Below are positions 26,430-34,801 of a DNA stretch of 44,811 bases, piece after piece (the first letter of the stretch is position 1; the number at the start of each line of letters is the position of its first letter). Made by a program: the position numbers and the translations under genes. Source of the DNA: Lachnospiraceae bacterium (GTDB taxonomy: Bacteria > Bacillota > Clostridia > Lachnospirales > Lachnospiraceae); assembly GCA_028689715.1 (NCBI GenBank), contig JAQVCQ010000010.1:1-44811 (forward strand). Direction: 5' to 3'. A model generated the notes under the pieces. It worked only from the letters and a program-made list of their open reading frames with translations. It was not told the DNA's origin and searched no databases.

Positions 26430-27392
26430 TTACCATTCTATAACAGTTGCACCCCAGGTCAGACCTCCGCCAAATCCTGCAAGTACCAGCTTATCTCCTC
26501 TTTTCAGAAGCCCTTCTTTGTTAACCTTATCTAACAGAATCGGAATGCTTGCCGCCGAAACATTTCCACATGTATCAAGTGAAATAGGAAACTTATCCTC
26601 ATTTACCTTTAATCTCTTAGCGACTGACTGAATAATCCTCATATTTGCCTGATGTAGAATAAAGTATTTTATTTCTTCAGGGGCAATACTCCCCTGTTCC
26701 AGTACTTCCATAATACACTGGGGTACTTTCGTTACAGCAAACTTGTACACTTCCTGTCCATTCATTTCTGTATAATAAGTACTTGGATCTCCTTTGATAA
26801 AAGGATGGTTATTTCCTCTGTTTTTACATGACAGGTTCATCCCCTTCTCGCCATCTGATCCTTGTACAAGACTGATCAGCCCAACATTGTCTTTTTTAAC
26901 AATTGCTGCACCGGCTCCATCTCCAAAAAGTACACAGGTACTTCTGTCTTCCCAGTCCATGATCTTGGAAAGGGTCTCAGCACCGATTACCAGTGCTGTT
27001 GTGTAGATACCTGCTGCCATATATGCATAAGCTGTATGAAGTGCAGTCATGAAACCTGTACATGCGGCATTGACATCAAAAGCTGCTGCATTCACTGCAC
27101 CCAGTGCTGCCTGTACTTCACATGCTGTGCTTGGTGTTATATAATCTCCTGTAATGGTACCTACAATGATCAAATCTATCTCTTCAGCACGTATTCCTGC
27201 TTCCAGCAATGCAATCTTAGCTGCTTCCGAGGCCATAAATGCTGTTGTTTCATGTTTAACGAGTCGTCTCTGTCGAATACCAGTCCTGCTGGATATCCAT
27301 TCATCAGACGTATCCATAATCTTTGCAAGATCATCATTTGTCACCGCAAGTTCTGGAAGATAACTTCCGGTACCTATAATTCTACTTGTCAT
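26430..27392 (-). CDS. fabH: 3-oxoacyl-ACP synthase III
   Basis: 320-residue thiolase-fold condensing enzyme that joins acetyl-CoA (or a branched starter) with malonyl-ACP to begin fatty acid synthesis. The catalytic triad is Cys111 (NAACTGF), His247 (FILHQANMRI) and Asn277 (DTCGNVSAAS), and GFGGGLTWGA closes the protein. The start overlaps the end of the preceding flavoprotein gene by four bases (ATGA), so the two are coupled. It is the last gene of the fab operon, unlike many Firmicutes in which fabH comes first. A terminator follows 40 bp downstream. Confidence 0.97.
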   Translation of the reverse strand: MTSRIIGTGSYLPELAVTNDDLAKIMDTSDEWISSRTGIRQRRLVKHETTAFMASEAAKIALLEAGIRAEEIDLIIVGTITGDYITPSTACEVQAALGAVNAAAFDVNAACTGFMTALHTAYAYMAAGIYTTALVIGAETLSKIMDWEDRSTCVLFGDGAGAAIVKKDNVGLISLVQGSDGEKGMNLSCKNRGNNHPFIKGDPSTYYTEMNGQEVYKFAVTKVPQCIMEVLEQGSIAPEEIKYFILHQANMRIIQSVAKRLKVNEDKFPISLDTCGNVSAASIPILLDKVNKEGLLKRGDKLVLAGFGGGLTWGATVIEW

Positions 27393-28471
27393 TTTCTTCC
27401 TCCATCCTGTGACGGACTGAATTCTTCCATGATATCACTTACATGTTCAAGTTTTGTGGCTCTGTAAGCATTTGCACCACAAAAAATCAATCCCTCTTCA
27501 GTACTTCCTTTTGCTGCATTTGTTAAGGCTTCCGTAATACAGTAAGGTGTTGTTGCCGGATTACATCCGTTAATGCAGAGATGACATCCAATATGTGGAA
27601 CTATTCCCTGCTTCGTTTTTTCGATAAATGTATTCTTTATTGCTCTTCCTGGCATTCCTACCGGACTTTTTACAATCATAATATCTTCTTTTTCAGCATT
27701 GATATATGCATTTTTATATGCATCAGAAGCATCACACTCATAGGTCGTCACGAACCGCGTTCCTATCTGAACGCCATTTGCGCCAAGGCTGACTGCATGC
27801 TCAAGATCTTCTCTAGAGTAAATACCTCCTGCAACAACAACAGGAATTTCTTTGTTTGCAAGCGTACTGTATTCTTTCACTTTTCCAATGATCGATCTGA
27901 TCTCTGAATCAAAGTCCAACTGATCGATCCTCTCAAGATCTTCGTTGCTGAATCCAAGATGCCCTCCAGCCAGAGGTCCTTCAATGATAATCATATCCGG
28001 AGCAACTTCATATTTCTTCATCCAGTATTTACAGATTACATCTGCAGACTTTACTGAAGATACGATTGGTACAAGTTTTGCTGCGAACCCTTTTGCAAGC
28101 GCTGGTAATGTCATGGGAAGTCCTGCACCTGACACAATCATATCTACACCTGCTTCAAGAGCTGCTTTCACATATTTTTCATAAAGCTTTGTTGCTACCA
28201 TAATATTTACTGCTATGATTCCACCACAGGCTTTCTCTTTTGCCTTTCTGATTTCCTCTTTCAGCACTCTGAGATTTGTTTCAAGCGGATTCCTGTCATA
28301 ATCTGGATCCCGAAATCCAATCTGAGCAGCAGAAATAGTCCCGATCCCTCCGGCAGCGGCAACCGCTGATGCCAGACCGGATAAACTGATTCCAACGCCC
28401 ATACCACCCTGAACGACCGGTATCGATGCAATGTATTCTCCTATTTTCAATGGTTCCAGATTACTTTTCAT
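27389..28471 (-). CDS. FabK/FabX-type flavin oxidoreductase (nitronate monooxygenase family) of the fab operon
   Basis: 360-residue TIM-barrel flavoprotein. FMN-binding features are QGGMGVGIS (21-29), VSGAGLP (113-119), AGGIYSREDL and GANGVQIGTRF. The active-site His171 lies in EGPLAGGHLGF. A C-terminal segment has Cys296, 299, 303 and 311 (CHLCINGC...YC) plus Cys331, suited to an Fe-S cluster; canonical 320-residue FabK lacks this. As I recall them, the sequence, length and cysteine set resemble Helicobacter FabX, which makes unsaturated acyl-ACP using FMN and a [4Fe-4S] cluster. Its place between fabZ and fabH shows a role in acyl-ACP chemistry: enoyl reduction, double-bond formation, or both. 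It overlaps fabZ (TAATG) and fabH (ATGA). Confidence 0.85.
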   Translation of the reverse strand: MKSNLEPLKIGEYIASIPVVQGGMGVGISLSGLASAVAAAGGIGTISAAQIGFRDPDYDRNPLETNLRVLKEEIRKAKEKACGGIIAVNIMVATKLYEKYVKAALEAGVDMIVSGAGLPMTLPALAKGFAAKLVPIVSSVKSADVICKYWMKKYEVAPDMIIIEGPLAGGHLGFSNEDLERIDQLDFDSEIRSIIGKVKEYSTLANKEIPVVVAGGIYSREDLEHAVSLGANGVQIGTRFVTTYECDASDAYKNAYINAEKEDIMIVKSPVGMPGRAIKNTFIEKTKQGIVPHIGCHLCINGCNPATTPYCITEALTNAAKGSTEEGLIFCGANAYRATKLEHVSDIMEEFSPSQDGGRK

Positions 28472-28908
28472 TATTTTCCACTTCCTATGGCAAAAGTAAG
28501 TTCTGCACTTGCTACAATTTCTCCATTTACTCTGGCAACAGCATTCCCTACGCCAATAGGACCTTTCATTTTGATGATTTCTGTCTCAAGAAATAGTACG
28601 TCTCCCGGAATGACCTTACCACGGAATTTAGCATGATTGATCGCTGCAAAATAAGCAGTTTTACCTTTGTTTCCATCAAGAGACAAAATAGCTACTGCAC
28701 CAGACTGTGCAAGTGCTTCAATAATAAGAACGCCTGGCATAACTGGTTCAGAAGGAAAATGTCCTAAAAAAAACGGTTCATTATAAGTAACACATTTTTT
28801 GGCAACAGCTCTTTTTCCAGGTTCAAGCTCCTCAATCGTATCGATCAGCATAAATGGCTGTCTATGAGGAATGATTTCCATAATTTCTTTTGCTGAGAGG
28901 ACTGACAT
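28471..28908 (-). CDS. fabZ: 3-hydroxyacyl-ACP dehydratase
   Basis: 145-residue hot-dog-fold dehydratase that removes water from 3-hydroxyacyl-ACP. The catalytic pair is His50 (LGHFPSEPVMPG) and Glu64 (IIEALAQ). ATG at 28908 has GGGAGG nine bases upstream and overlaps the fabF stop as TAATG; the ORF is open to 28923 with no support for that start. No fabA, fabM or fabN gene for double-bond isomerisation is present in this operon, so unsaturated acyl chains must come from this enzyme, the flavoprotein next door, or elsewhere. Confidence 0.96.
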   Translation of the reverse strand: MSVLSAKEIMEIIPHRQPFMLIDTIEELEPGKRAVAKKCVTYNEPFFLGHFPSEPVMPGVLIIEALAQSGAVAILSLDGNKGKTAYFAAINHAKFRGKVIPGDVLFLETEIIKMKGPIGVGNAVARVNGEIVASAELTFAIGSGK

Positions 28909-30146
28909 TATGATTCCTCCCATTTTTTAATCAGGATACTTGCATTGTGTCCTCCAAAACCAAGAGAATTGGATAATGCATATCTGATATTTTTGTTACA
29001 TGCGTCTTTACAGTAATCCAGATCACATTCTTCATCGGGGATCTGGTATCCAACTGTGGCATGAAGATAGCCTTCCTGCACTTCTTTTACGCTGGCGATA
29101 AATTCAACAGCACCTGCTGCCCCAAGAAGATGACCTACCATTGATTTTGTTGAATTGATCTTCATTTGATCAGCATGATCTTTGAACAAAAGTCTGATCG
29201 CTCTTGTTTCAAATAAATCATTGTGGTGCGTGCTTGTTCCATGTGCATTAATATATTCAATTTCTTCCGGTGCGACTCCAGCATCTTTTATTGCATATTC
29301 CATCGCTTTCGCTGCGCCGCTTCCATCTTCTGCCGGTGATGTAATATGATATGCATCTGCGGTAGAACCATATCCGACGACTTCAGCATATATTTTTGCT
29401 CCACGTGCTTTCGCATGTTCTAATTCTTCCAGAACAACGACTCCTGCACCTTCTCCCATGACAAAACCGCTTCTTTCCTTGTCAAATGGAATTGAGCATC
29501 GGGCCGGATCATTTGAACTTGTCAATGCTGTCAGTGCACTAAATCCTGCGATACCGATCGGCGAAATACTGCCTTCACAGCCACCAGCCAGCATGACCTC
29601 TGCTTCACCATACTGAATTGATCTCATTGCTTCGCCAATAGAGTTGGTTCCTGTTGCACAAGCTGTTACAACATTGATATTTTTTCCTTTTAACCCAAAT
29701 TGAATTGAAACATTCCCTGCAGCCATATTTGTGATCATCAAAGGGACCAGAAGCGGTGCTACTCTGCCTGGACCTTTCTCCAGTAGTTTTGCATGTTCAC
29801 GTTCCATGACCTGTAAAGATCCGACTCCTGAACCAACAGAAACTCCCATACGGAATGCATCCTCTTTTTCCAGATCAAGACCGGAGTCTTCAATTGCTTC
29901 TTTGGAAGCTGCTACAGCATACTGACAGAATAATTCCATTCTTTTTGCTGCTTTAGGATCCATGAATTTTCCTGCATCAAAGTCTTTTACTTCTGCTGCA
30001 AGTTTGCATTTATAATTTTCAGTGTCGAATTTTGTGATTGGACCAAAACCGATTTTCTTTTCTTTGATTCCGCCCCAGAATTCTTCAACAGAATTACCAA
30101 TTGGAGTAATTGCTCCCATTCCAGTTACTACAACTCTTCTACTCAT
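28908..30146 (-). CDS. fabF: 3-oxoacyl-ACP synthase II
   Basis: 412-residue elongating condensing enzyme. The active site is Cys163 (VTACATGTNS), His302 (NAHGTSTHHND) and His339 (SMVGHLLGAAGA), with the terminal NSLGFGGHNAS. Start ATG at 30146 follows GAGAGGATATGGT. It lies 12 bp after fabG and is coupled to fabZ by a one-base overlap. It catalyses malonyl-ACP condensation with growing acyl-ACP, probably including unsaturated chains. Confidence 0.97.
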   Translation of the reverse strand: MSRRVVVTGMGAITPIGNSVEEFWGGIKEKKIGFGPITKFDTENYKCKLAAEVKDFDAGKFMDPKAAKRMELFCQYAVAASKEAIEDSGLDLEKEDAFRMGVSVGSGVGSLQVMEREHAKLLEKGPGRVAPLLVPLMITNMAAGNVSIQFGLKGKNINVVTACATGTNSIGEAMRSIQYGEAEVMLAGGCEGSISPIGIAGFSALTALTSSNDPARCSIPFDKERSGFVMGEGAGVVVLEELEHAKARGAKIYAEVVGYGSTADAYHITSPAEDGSGAAKAMEYAIKDAGVAPEEIEYINAHGTSTHHNDLFETRAIRLLFKDHADQMKINSTKSMVGHLLGAAGAVEFIASVKEVQEGYLHATVGYQIPDEECDLDYCKDACNKNIRYALSNSLGFGGHNASILIKKWEES

Positions 30147-30158
30147 ACCATATCCTCT

Positions 30159-30899
30159 CTACATGTGCATTCCGCCATCCACAGATATTACCTGTCCGGT
30201 AATATAGGATGCTTTGTCACTACATAAAAATGCGATTGTTTCTGCAACATCTTCACAATTTCCCACTCTCTTCATTGGAATTTGTGAGACCACAGCTTCT
30301 TTTGCTGTATCTGTCATTGCATGCGTCATATCAGTATCTATATATCCCGGAGCTACTGCATTTACTGTTATGTTTCTAGTCGCAAGTTCTCTTGCCACAC
30401 TTTTTGTCAAGCCGATCACGCCTGCTTTTGACGCTGAATAATTAGCCTGTCCGGCATTTCCCATGATACCTGATACAGAAGATACATTAATGATCCTGCC
30501 GTATTTTTGTTTCATGAACTGTTTATACAAGTGTTTGATCATGTGAAAACTTCCGGAAAGATTCACCTGCAGGACTTCGTTAAAATCCTGATCATTCATT
30601 TTCAGGATTAAATTATCCTTTGTAATACCAGCATTGTTGACCAGAATATCAATATGCCCAAATTCTTCAATCAACTGGCTGACTGCTTTCTGTCCTGCCT
30701 CAAAATCAGAAACCGAAAATTTTACAGCATGGGCCCTGCCCCCAATTTTTCTTATTTCTTCTACTGTTTCCATCGCTTTTTCTTCAGAACCATTATAATT
30801 AATAATGACCTCAGCGTGATAACCCGCCAGCGTCAATGCACATTGTCTTCCAATTCCCCTGCTGCCACCGGTAATCAGCGCTATTTTTCCACTTAACAT
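30159..30899 (-). CDS. fabG: 3-oxoacyl-ACP reductase
   Basis: 246-residue SDR enzyme that reduces 3-oxoacyl-ACP with NADPH. The cofactor motif TGGSRGIG is at 10-17 and NNAG at 88-91. The catalytic Ser is near 140, with Tyr154 and Lys158 (NYSASKAG), followed by APGYIDTDMT; the C-terminus is GQVISVDGGMHM. ATG at 30899 follows AAAGGAG. It lies 39 bp after fabD in the acyl synthesis operon, which separates it from the catabolic SDR at 9325. Confidence 0.97.
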   Translation of the reverse strand: MLSGKIALITGGSRGIGRQCALTLAGYHAEVIINYNGSEEKAMETVEEIRKIGGRAHAVKFSVSDFEAGQKAVSQLIEEFGHIDILVNNAGITKDNLILKMNDQDFNEVLQVNLSGSFHMIKHLYKQFMKQKYGRIINVSSVSGIMGNAGQANYSASKAGVIGLTKSVARELATRNITVNAVAPGYIDTDMTHAMTDTAKEAVVSQIPMKRVGNCEDVAETIAFLCSDKASYITGQVISVDGGMHM

Positions 30900-30938
30900 A
30901 AGTATTCTCCTTTCAGTACTCAGATCCTTAACTACTTC

Positions 30939-31859
30939 TTATAAAAGGATCGCTGCCGCAGCTTCCATATCTTCATACTTTTCAATGTTGATCACTCTGA
31001 CCTCTGTACTGATCTTTTTTACAAATCCAGCAAGTGTTTTCCCTGGTCCGATCTCAACAAAATTCGTTACCCCGTCAGCAATCATTTTCTCTATGGTCTG
31101 CTGCCATCTGACCGAAGATGAGACCTGCATTTCAAGTAGTTTCGGAATATCATTTGGATCAGAGACCACATCTGCTGTAACATTCGAAATGTAAGGATAA
31201 GAAGGTTGCATGAAATCCAGTGAAAGAAGATCTTCTTTTAATCTTGTTCCTGCAATCGCAAGCAAAGGTGAGTGAAATGGACCACTTACTTTGAGTGGGA
31301 TACAACGTTTTGCACCAGCTTCCAACAGTAATTTTGAAGCATCTGATACAGCAGCTTCTTCTCCACTGATAACGATCTGTCCAGGGCAATTATAATTGGC
31401 AATTCCTACCACACCTGCATGTTCCTTACATATTTTTTCGATCACGGCAGCATCAAGCCCAAGAACTGCACTCATTGCCCCTCCAACAGGATATGCCTCC
31501 TGCATATATATTCCTCTTTTTCTGATAAGACGAAAAATATCTTTATCCCTGCATGCTCCGCATGCTGCAAGTGCCGCATATTCTCCCAGGCTAAGTCCCG
31601 CTGTCACATCAGCTTTGATCCCTTTTTCCTCTATAGCACGAAGCATCGCAATTTCTGTTGTTACCATGGCTATTTGCGTATACTCTGTTATATTCAATCT
31701 ATCATTTTCCTGAAAACATAGTTCTTCTATATTAATTCCGGTGCATTCAGATGCTTTTTGATATACTTCTCTGCATAGTTCACTATTTTCAAAAAAATCC
31801 TGACCCATTCCAATATATTGGGCACCCTGTCCCGGAAATATAAATGCTATTTTTGCCAT
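30939..31859 (-). CDS. fabD: Malonyl-CoA:ACP transacylase
   Basis: 306-residue transacylase that loads malonyl groups on ACP. FPGQGAQYIGMG is near the N-terminus, the nucleophile elbow is GLSLGEY with Ser90, and the catalytic His lies in GPFHSPLL. ATG at 31859 follows CAGGAGAACGGT and starts MAKIAF as in relatives; the 11 extra codons up to 31892 have no ribosome site. It is the first gene of the fabD-G-F-Z-flavoprotein-fabH transcript, behind a FabT-like box that overlaps the likely -10 region. Confidence 0.95.
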   Translation of the reverse strand: MAKIAFIFPGQGAQYIGMGQDFFENSELCREVYQKASECTGINIEELCFQENDRLNITEYTQIAMVTTEIAMLRAIEEKGIKADVTAGLSLGEYAALAACGACRDKDIFRLIRKRGIYMQEAYPVGGAMSAVLGLDAAVIEKICKEHAGVVGIANYNCPGQIVISGEEAAVSDASKLLLEAGAKRCIPLKVSGPFHSPLLAIAGTRLKEDLLSLDFMQPSYPYISNVTADVVSDPNDIPKLLEMQVSSSVRWQQTIEKMIADGVTNFVEIGPGKTLAGFVKKISTEVRVINIEKYEDMEAAAAILL

Positions 31860-31905
31860 ACCGTTCTCCTGATTCTGCATGTCTCCATACATTCTGGTGT
31901 TTTTT

Positions 31906-31926
31906 ATACTTTGAGTTTCAAACTAT
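31906..31926. promoter_or_regulatory. FabT-box-like palindrome upstream of fabD
   Basis: Arms ATACTTTGA and TCAAACTAT are separated by GTT, a 21-bp near-palindrome. It overlaps a TATAAT (31930-31925) on the minus strand and lies 46 bp before the fabD start. It matches the box at 32246-32266 (read on the opposite strand) at 19 of 21 positions. Confidence 0.7.
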
Positions 31927-31930
31927 TATA

Positions 31931-31976
31931 GTAAAAAACTGGAAGTCCTTTATCTTATTTCTGATAAAAGACTTCC
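31931..31976 (-). terminator. Terminator of acpP
   Basis: 14-bp stem GGAAGTCCTTTATC (31941-31954) with GATAAAAGACTTCC (31963-31976), then AGTTTTTTAC on the minus strand. It ends the acpP transcript just before the fabD control region, so acpP can be expressed apart from or above the rest. Confidence 0.8.
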
Positions 31977-31983
31977 TCTTTTA

Positions 31984-32217
31984 TTACGCTTCTATCCCTT
32001 TTTCTTTTAAGTATTCAATTACTGCTCCAACAGTTTTCAGACCTTCAAGATCTTCCTGTGGAATTTCAATTCCGTAGCTGTCTTCCAGAGCCATAACAAC
32101 TTCGAACAGATCAAGGGAATCTGCTCCAAGGTCTTCTTTAAATTTTGTTTCTTCCGTAATTGTGGAAGGATCGATACTTAACTGCTCTGCGATTACTTCT
32201 CTTACTTTTTCTAACAT
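31984..32217 (-). CDS. acpP: Acyl carrier protein
   Basis: 77-residue acidic four-helix protein that carries acyl groups on a phosphopantetheine arm at Ser34 ([12 protein letters not shown]). Start ATG at 32217 follows AAGGAG. It has a near-consensus promoter (32262-32290) whose -10 box is covered by a FabT-like palindrome, and a strong terminator. It is placed directly upstream of the fabD operon, so both units would respond to the same regulator. Confidence 0.97.
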   Translation of the reverse strand: MLEKVREVIAEQLSIDPSTITEETKFKEDLGADSLDLFEVVMALEDSYGIEIPQEDLEGLKTVGAVIEYLKEKGIEA

Positions 32218-32245
32218 TTTTTATATTCTCCTTTTTTAGCGCTGG

Positions 32246-32266
32246 ATAGTTTGACATTCAAAGTAT
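32246..32266. promoter_or_regulatory. FabT-box-like palindrome at the acpP promoter
   Basis: Arms ATAGTTTGA and TCAAAGTAT are separated by CAT. It covers most of the -10 box of the acpP promoter, a position suited to repression. It agrees with the AGTTTGACTnTCAAA-type sequence known for streptococcal FabT (recalled, not searched). Confidence 0.7.
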
Positions 32267-32290
32267 ATTATTTAGATTCTGATTTGTCAA
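32262..32290 (-). promoter_or_regulatory. acpP promoter
   Basis: Minus strand: -35 TTGACA (32290-32285), 17-bp spacer, -10 TATACT (32267-32262). Among the best promoters in the window, about 45 bp before the start codon. Confidence 0.8.
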
Positions 32291-33132
32291 CTGTTTTTCA
32301 CAAGATACTGATAAACCTCTCGTTTAGAGATACCACGATCTTTAGCTACCTGTTTCATGGCTTCCTTATGGTCTATCCCATCATTCTCGTAAAATGCCAT
32401 ATGCTGCTCGATGGACATTTCCTGCCAGCTATCCATTTTTTTCTTTTTTTTATCATCAAGGCTGACGCCTTCGATAACGATAACATATTCTCCTCTTGGA
32501 TCTTCCTGCTCATATCTGACAAGCGCATCCTCGAGAGTTGTCGGAAGTACTGTTTCATATTTTTTCGTTATTTCCCGGCAGAGTGTGATCTTTCTGTTTC
32601 CAAGAACAACATAAATATCCTGTAGAGTACGCACAAGATGATGTGGTGCTTCATATAAAATGATCGTTCTGGATTCACTGACTAGTTCATCCAGAATCGT
32701 TCTTCTTTCTTTTTTATCAGAAGGAAGAAATCCCTCAAAACAAAATCTTCTGGTCGAAAGACCTGATAATGTGAGCGCAGTGATGCATGCGGCAGGTCCT
32801 GGAAGTGATGTGACCTTGATCCCTGCTTCATAACACATTGACACAAGAACCTCTCCAGGATCAGAAATCGCGGGAGTTCCTGCATCTGTGATCAATGCAA
32901 TAGTCAGTCCATCCTTCATTTTTGCAATCAGTTCATTTGCTTTTTCTATTTTATTATACTCATGATAACTTGTCATGGGTACTTTGATCTGAAAATGATT
33001 TAACAACTTTATACTGTTTCTTGTGTCTTCAGCTGCAATTAGATCAACCTGACTGAGTGTTTCTAACACTCTTGACGTGATATCACCCAGGTTTCCTATC
33101 GGTGTAGCACATAAATATAACATTCCTGACAT
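32287..33132 (-). CDS. rsmI: 16S rRNA 2'-O-ribose C1402 methyltransferase
   Basis: 281-residue SAM-dependent enzyme of the tetrapyrrole-methylase fold that modifies C1402 of 16S rRNA. It shows LYLCATPIGNLGDIT at the start, LIAAEDTRNSIKLLNHF, ITDAGTPAISDPGEVLV and LPGPAACITAL, all typical of RsmI. ATG at 33132 follows GGAGG by five bases; the ORF start at 33144 is less likely. It follows the tRNA methyltransferase gene by 30 bp, as in the B. subtilis yaaO-rsmI region. Confidence 0.95.
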   Translation of the reverse strand: MSGMLYLCATPIGNLGDITSRVLETLSQVDLIAAEDTRNSIKLLNHFQIKVPMTSYHEYNKIEKANELIAKMKDGLTIALITDAGTPAISDPGEVLVSMCYEAGIKVTSLPGPAACITALTLSGLSTRRFCFEGFLPSDKKERRTILDELVSESRTIILYEAPHHLVRTLQDIYVVLGNRKITLCREITKKYETVLPTTLEDALVRYEQEDPRGEYVIVIEGVSLDDKKKKKMDSWQEMSIEQHMAFYENDGIDHKEAMKQVAKDRGISKREVYQYLVKNS

Positions 33133-33162
33133 CAGATCCTCCATCCGGAAGTATGATACGGA

Positions 33163-33900
33163 TTAAAATCCATACAGCTGAATAATCTCATCTGTATAAC
33201 AATTTTTTTCACGGTAAACAATCAGCGGTTTTTCAACGGTGACCCTTGAATTACCACCTTTTCTGGCCTCAACTAAGACCATATTTGGTTCCTTGTCAAT
33301 ATAAGGGTATACAAACCTCATTCTTTTTGGTTCCAGCCCATATCTGATCAGAGTCGCTATGATCTCTGCGATCCTGAACGGACGGTGAACCATATAAAAT
33401 CTTCCACCGGGAACAAGAATTTTTGCAGATTCTCTTGCAATATCATCGAAGGTACAAAGAAGTTCATGTCGTGCAATCGTTTTTTGAAGATCTTCATTCT
33501 TTAACCCATGATCACCAATCATATATGGTGGATTCGTCGTGATGACCTGAAAGGACGAAGATCCAAATAATTTTGAGGCGTCCTTGATATCACCACACAC
33601 AATATCTATTTTTTCTTCAAGATGATTCAGACATACGCTCCTTCTTGCCATATCTGCACTTTCAGTCTGTATTTCTAATCCAGTCAGGTGTTTTGCCTGA
33701 GACTTTGCCTCCAGTAGAATAGGTATGATTCCTGTTCCTGTTCCAAGATCAAGAACTTTCTCATCTTTTTTTATTTTTGAAAAACCTGACAGCAAAACAG
33801 CATCCATCCCAAAACAGAATGTCTCTTTATTTTGAATGATCTGATAACCATTTCTCTGCAGCTCATCAATTCTCTCATTTTCTTTTAACTCAATTGTCAT
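33163..33900 (-). CDS. tRNA1(Val) (adenine37-N6)-methyltransferase-like protein (YfiC/YabB family)
   Basis: 245-residue SAM methyltransferase. The SAM motif VLDLGTGTGIIPILL lies near residue 50, and the N6-adenine signature NPPY is in VITTNPPYMIGDHGL. The start is set at ATG 33900 (MTIELKENERIDEL), which overlaps the end of ricT by 11 bases in another frame; the ORF is open to 33939. B. subtilis has its homologue yabB in the same place between yabA and rsmI, which supports the assignment. The exact tRNA target is inferred from the family. Confidence 0.88.
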   Translation of the reverse strand: MTIELKENERIDELQRNGYQIIQNKETFCFGMDAVLLSGFSKIKKDEKVLDLGTGTGIIPILLEAKSQAKHLTGLEIQTESADMARRSVCLNHLEEKIDIVCGDIKDASKLFGSSSFQVITTNPPYMIGDHGLKNEDLQKTIARHELLCTFDDIARESAKILVPGGRFYMVHRPFRIAEIIATLIRYGLEPKRMRFVYPYIDKEPNMVLVEARKGGNSRVTVEKPLIVYREKNCYTDEIIQLYGF

Positions 33901-34798
33901 CGAGTTTGGACTTTCCTTCCTGGCTCTCCAGTTTTTCAAGTTCTTTCAATTCTTTTTCTGTGATATCTATCTTCTCTTTTTTTACTTTTCTTTTGAACCG
34001 GAGCTGTTCGACCTTGTATTCTTTAATTTCTTTTTCGTCATCTTTTATCACAATTACTTTTACGAGCTGGCGAAGGACGTTCACACTCTGTACTTCCCCC
34101 TTCATTCCATCATCTGCTGTTACAAAATCTCCAACATTTGGAAGTTTTCTGTTCAAATCTTCATAAGTATCCTGTTCATGCTTCAGACAACACATAAGTC
34201 TTCCGCATACACCTGATATTTTTGTAGGATTCAGTGATAGATTCTGCTCTTTTGCCATTTTAATAGAAACGGGAACAAATTCTGATAAATGAGTATTACA
34301 GCATAGTGGTCTTCCACATATTCCGATACCGCCTTTGATCTTTGTCTCATCTCTGACTCCGATCTGTCTTAATTCGATTCTCGTCTTGAATACTGCTGCC
34401 AGATCCTTTACCAGTTCTCTAAAATCAATTCTTCCATCTGCTGTAAAATAAAATAATACTTTATTATTATCGAATGTATATTCTGCATCGATCAGCTTCA
34501 TGTCAAGTTTATGTTTCTTGATTTTTTCAAGACAGATTCTGAATGCTTCCTTTTCTTTCGACTTATTGCTGATTTCCTGTTTGTCATCCTGTGGTGTCGC
34601 GATTCTCAAAACAGGTTTCAGAGGTTGCACGACTCTGTTGTCTTCGACCTCTTTCATTTCTCCAACTACTGTGCCGTATTCAACACCTCTTGCGGTTTCA
34701 ACAATAACGTGTTCACCCTTTTTTATCTGGAAATTCAAGGGATCAAAAAAATAGATCTTTCCTGCAGCCCTGAATCTTACTCCAACAACTTTTATCAT
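33890..34798 (-). CDS. ricT: RicT/YaaT, PSP1 domain stage-0 sporulation protein
   Basis: 302-residue cytoplasmic protein with the PSP1 domain. Two cysteine clusters, Cys161-Cys166-Cys167 (CGRPLCC) and Cys198-Cys203-Cys204 (CGRLMCC), bind Fe-S clusters in the B. subtilis RicA-RicF-RicT complex, which works with RNase Y on mRNA maturation and affects sporulation and biofilm. A lysine/glutamate-rich tail (about 268-302) is extra. Start ATG at 34798 follows AAGGAG. It lies next to holB as in B. subtilis. RicA and RicF genes are not in the window, and no yabA gene follows it. Confidence 0.93.
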   Translation of the reverse strand: MIKVVGVRFRAAGKIYFFDPLNFQIKKGEHVIVETARGVEYGTVVGEMKEVEDNRVVQPLKPVLRIATPQDDKQEISNKSKEKEAFRICLEKIKKHKLDMKLIDAEYTFDNNKVLFYFTADGRIDFRELVKDLAAVFKTRIELRQIGVRDETKIKGGIGICGRPLCCNTHLSEFVPVSIKMAKEQNLSLNPTKISGVCGRLMCCLKHEQDTYEDLNRKLPNVGDFVTADDGMKGEVQSVNVLRQLVKVIVIKDDEKEIKEYKVEQLRFKRKVKKEKIDITEKELKELEKLESQEGKSKLDDN

Positions 34799-34801
34799 TC
34801 T

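Noticed and set aside
26862..27467. Cysteine-rich plus-strand open frame opposite fabH
   Set aside because: The cysteines arise from complementary GCA/ACA-rich codons of fabH, whose catalytic triad is intact on the minus strand.
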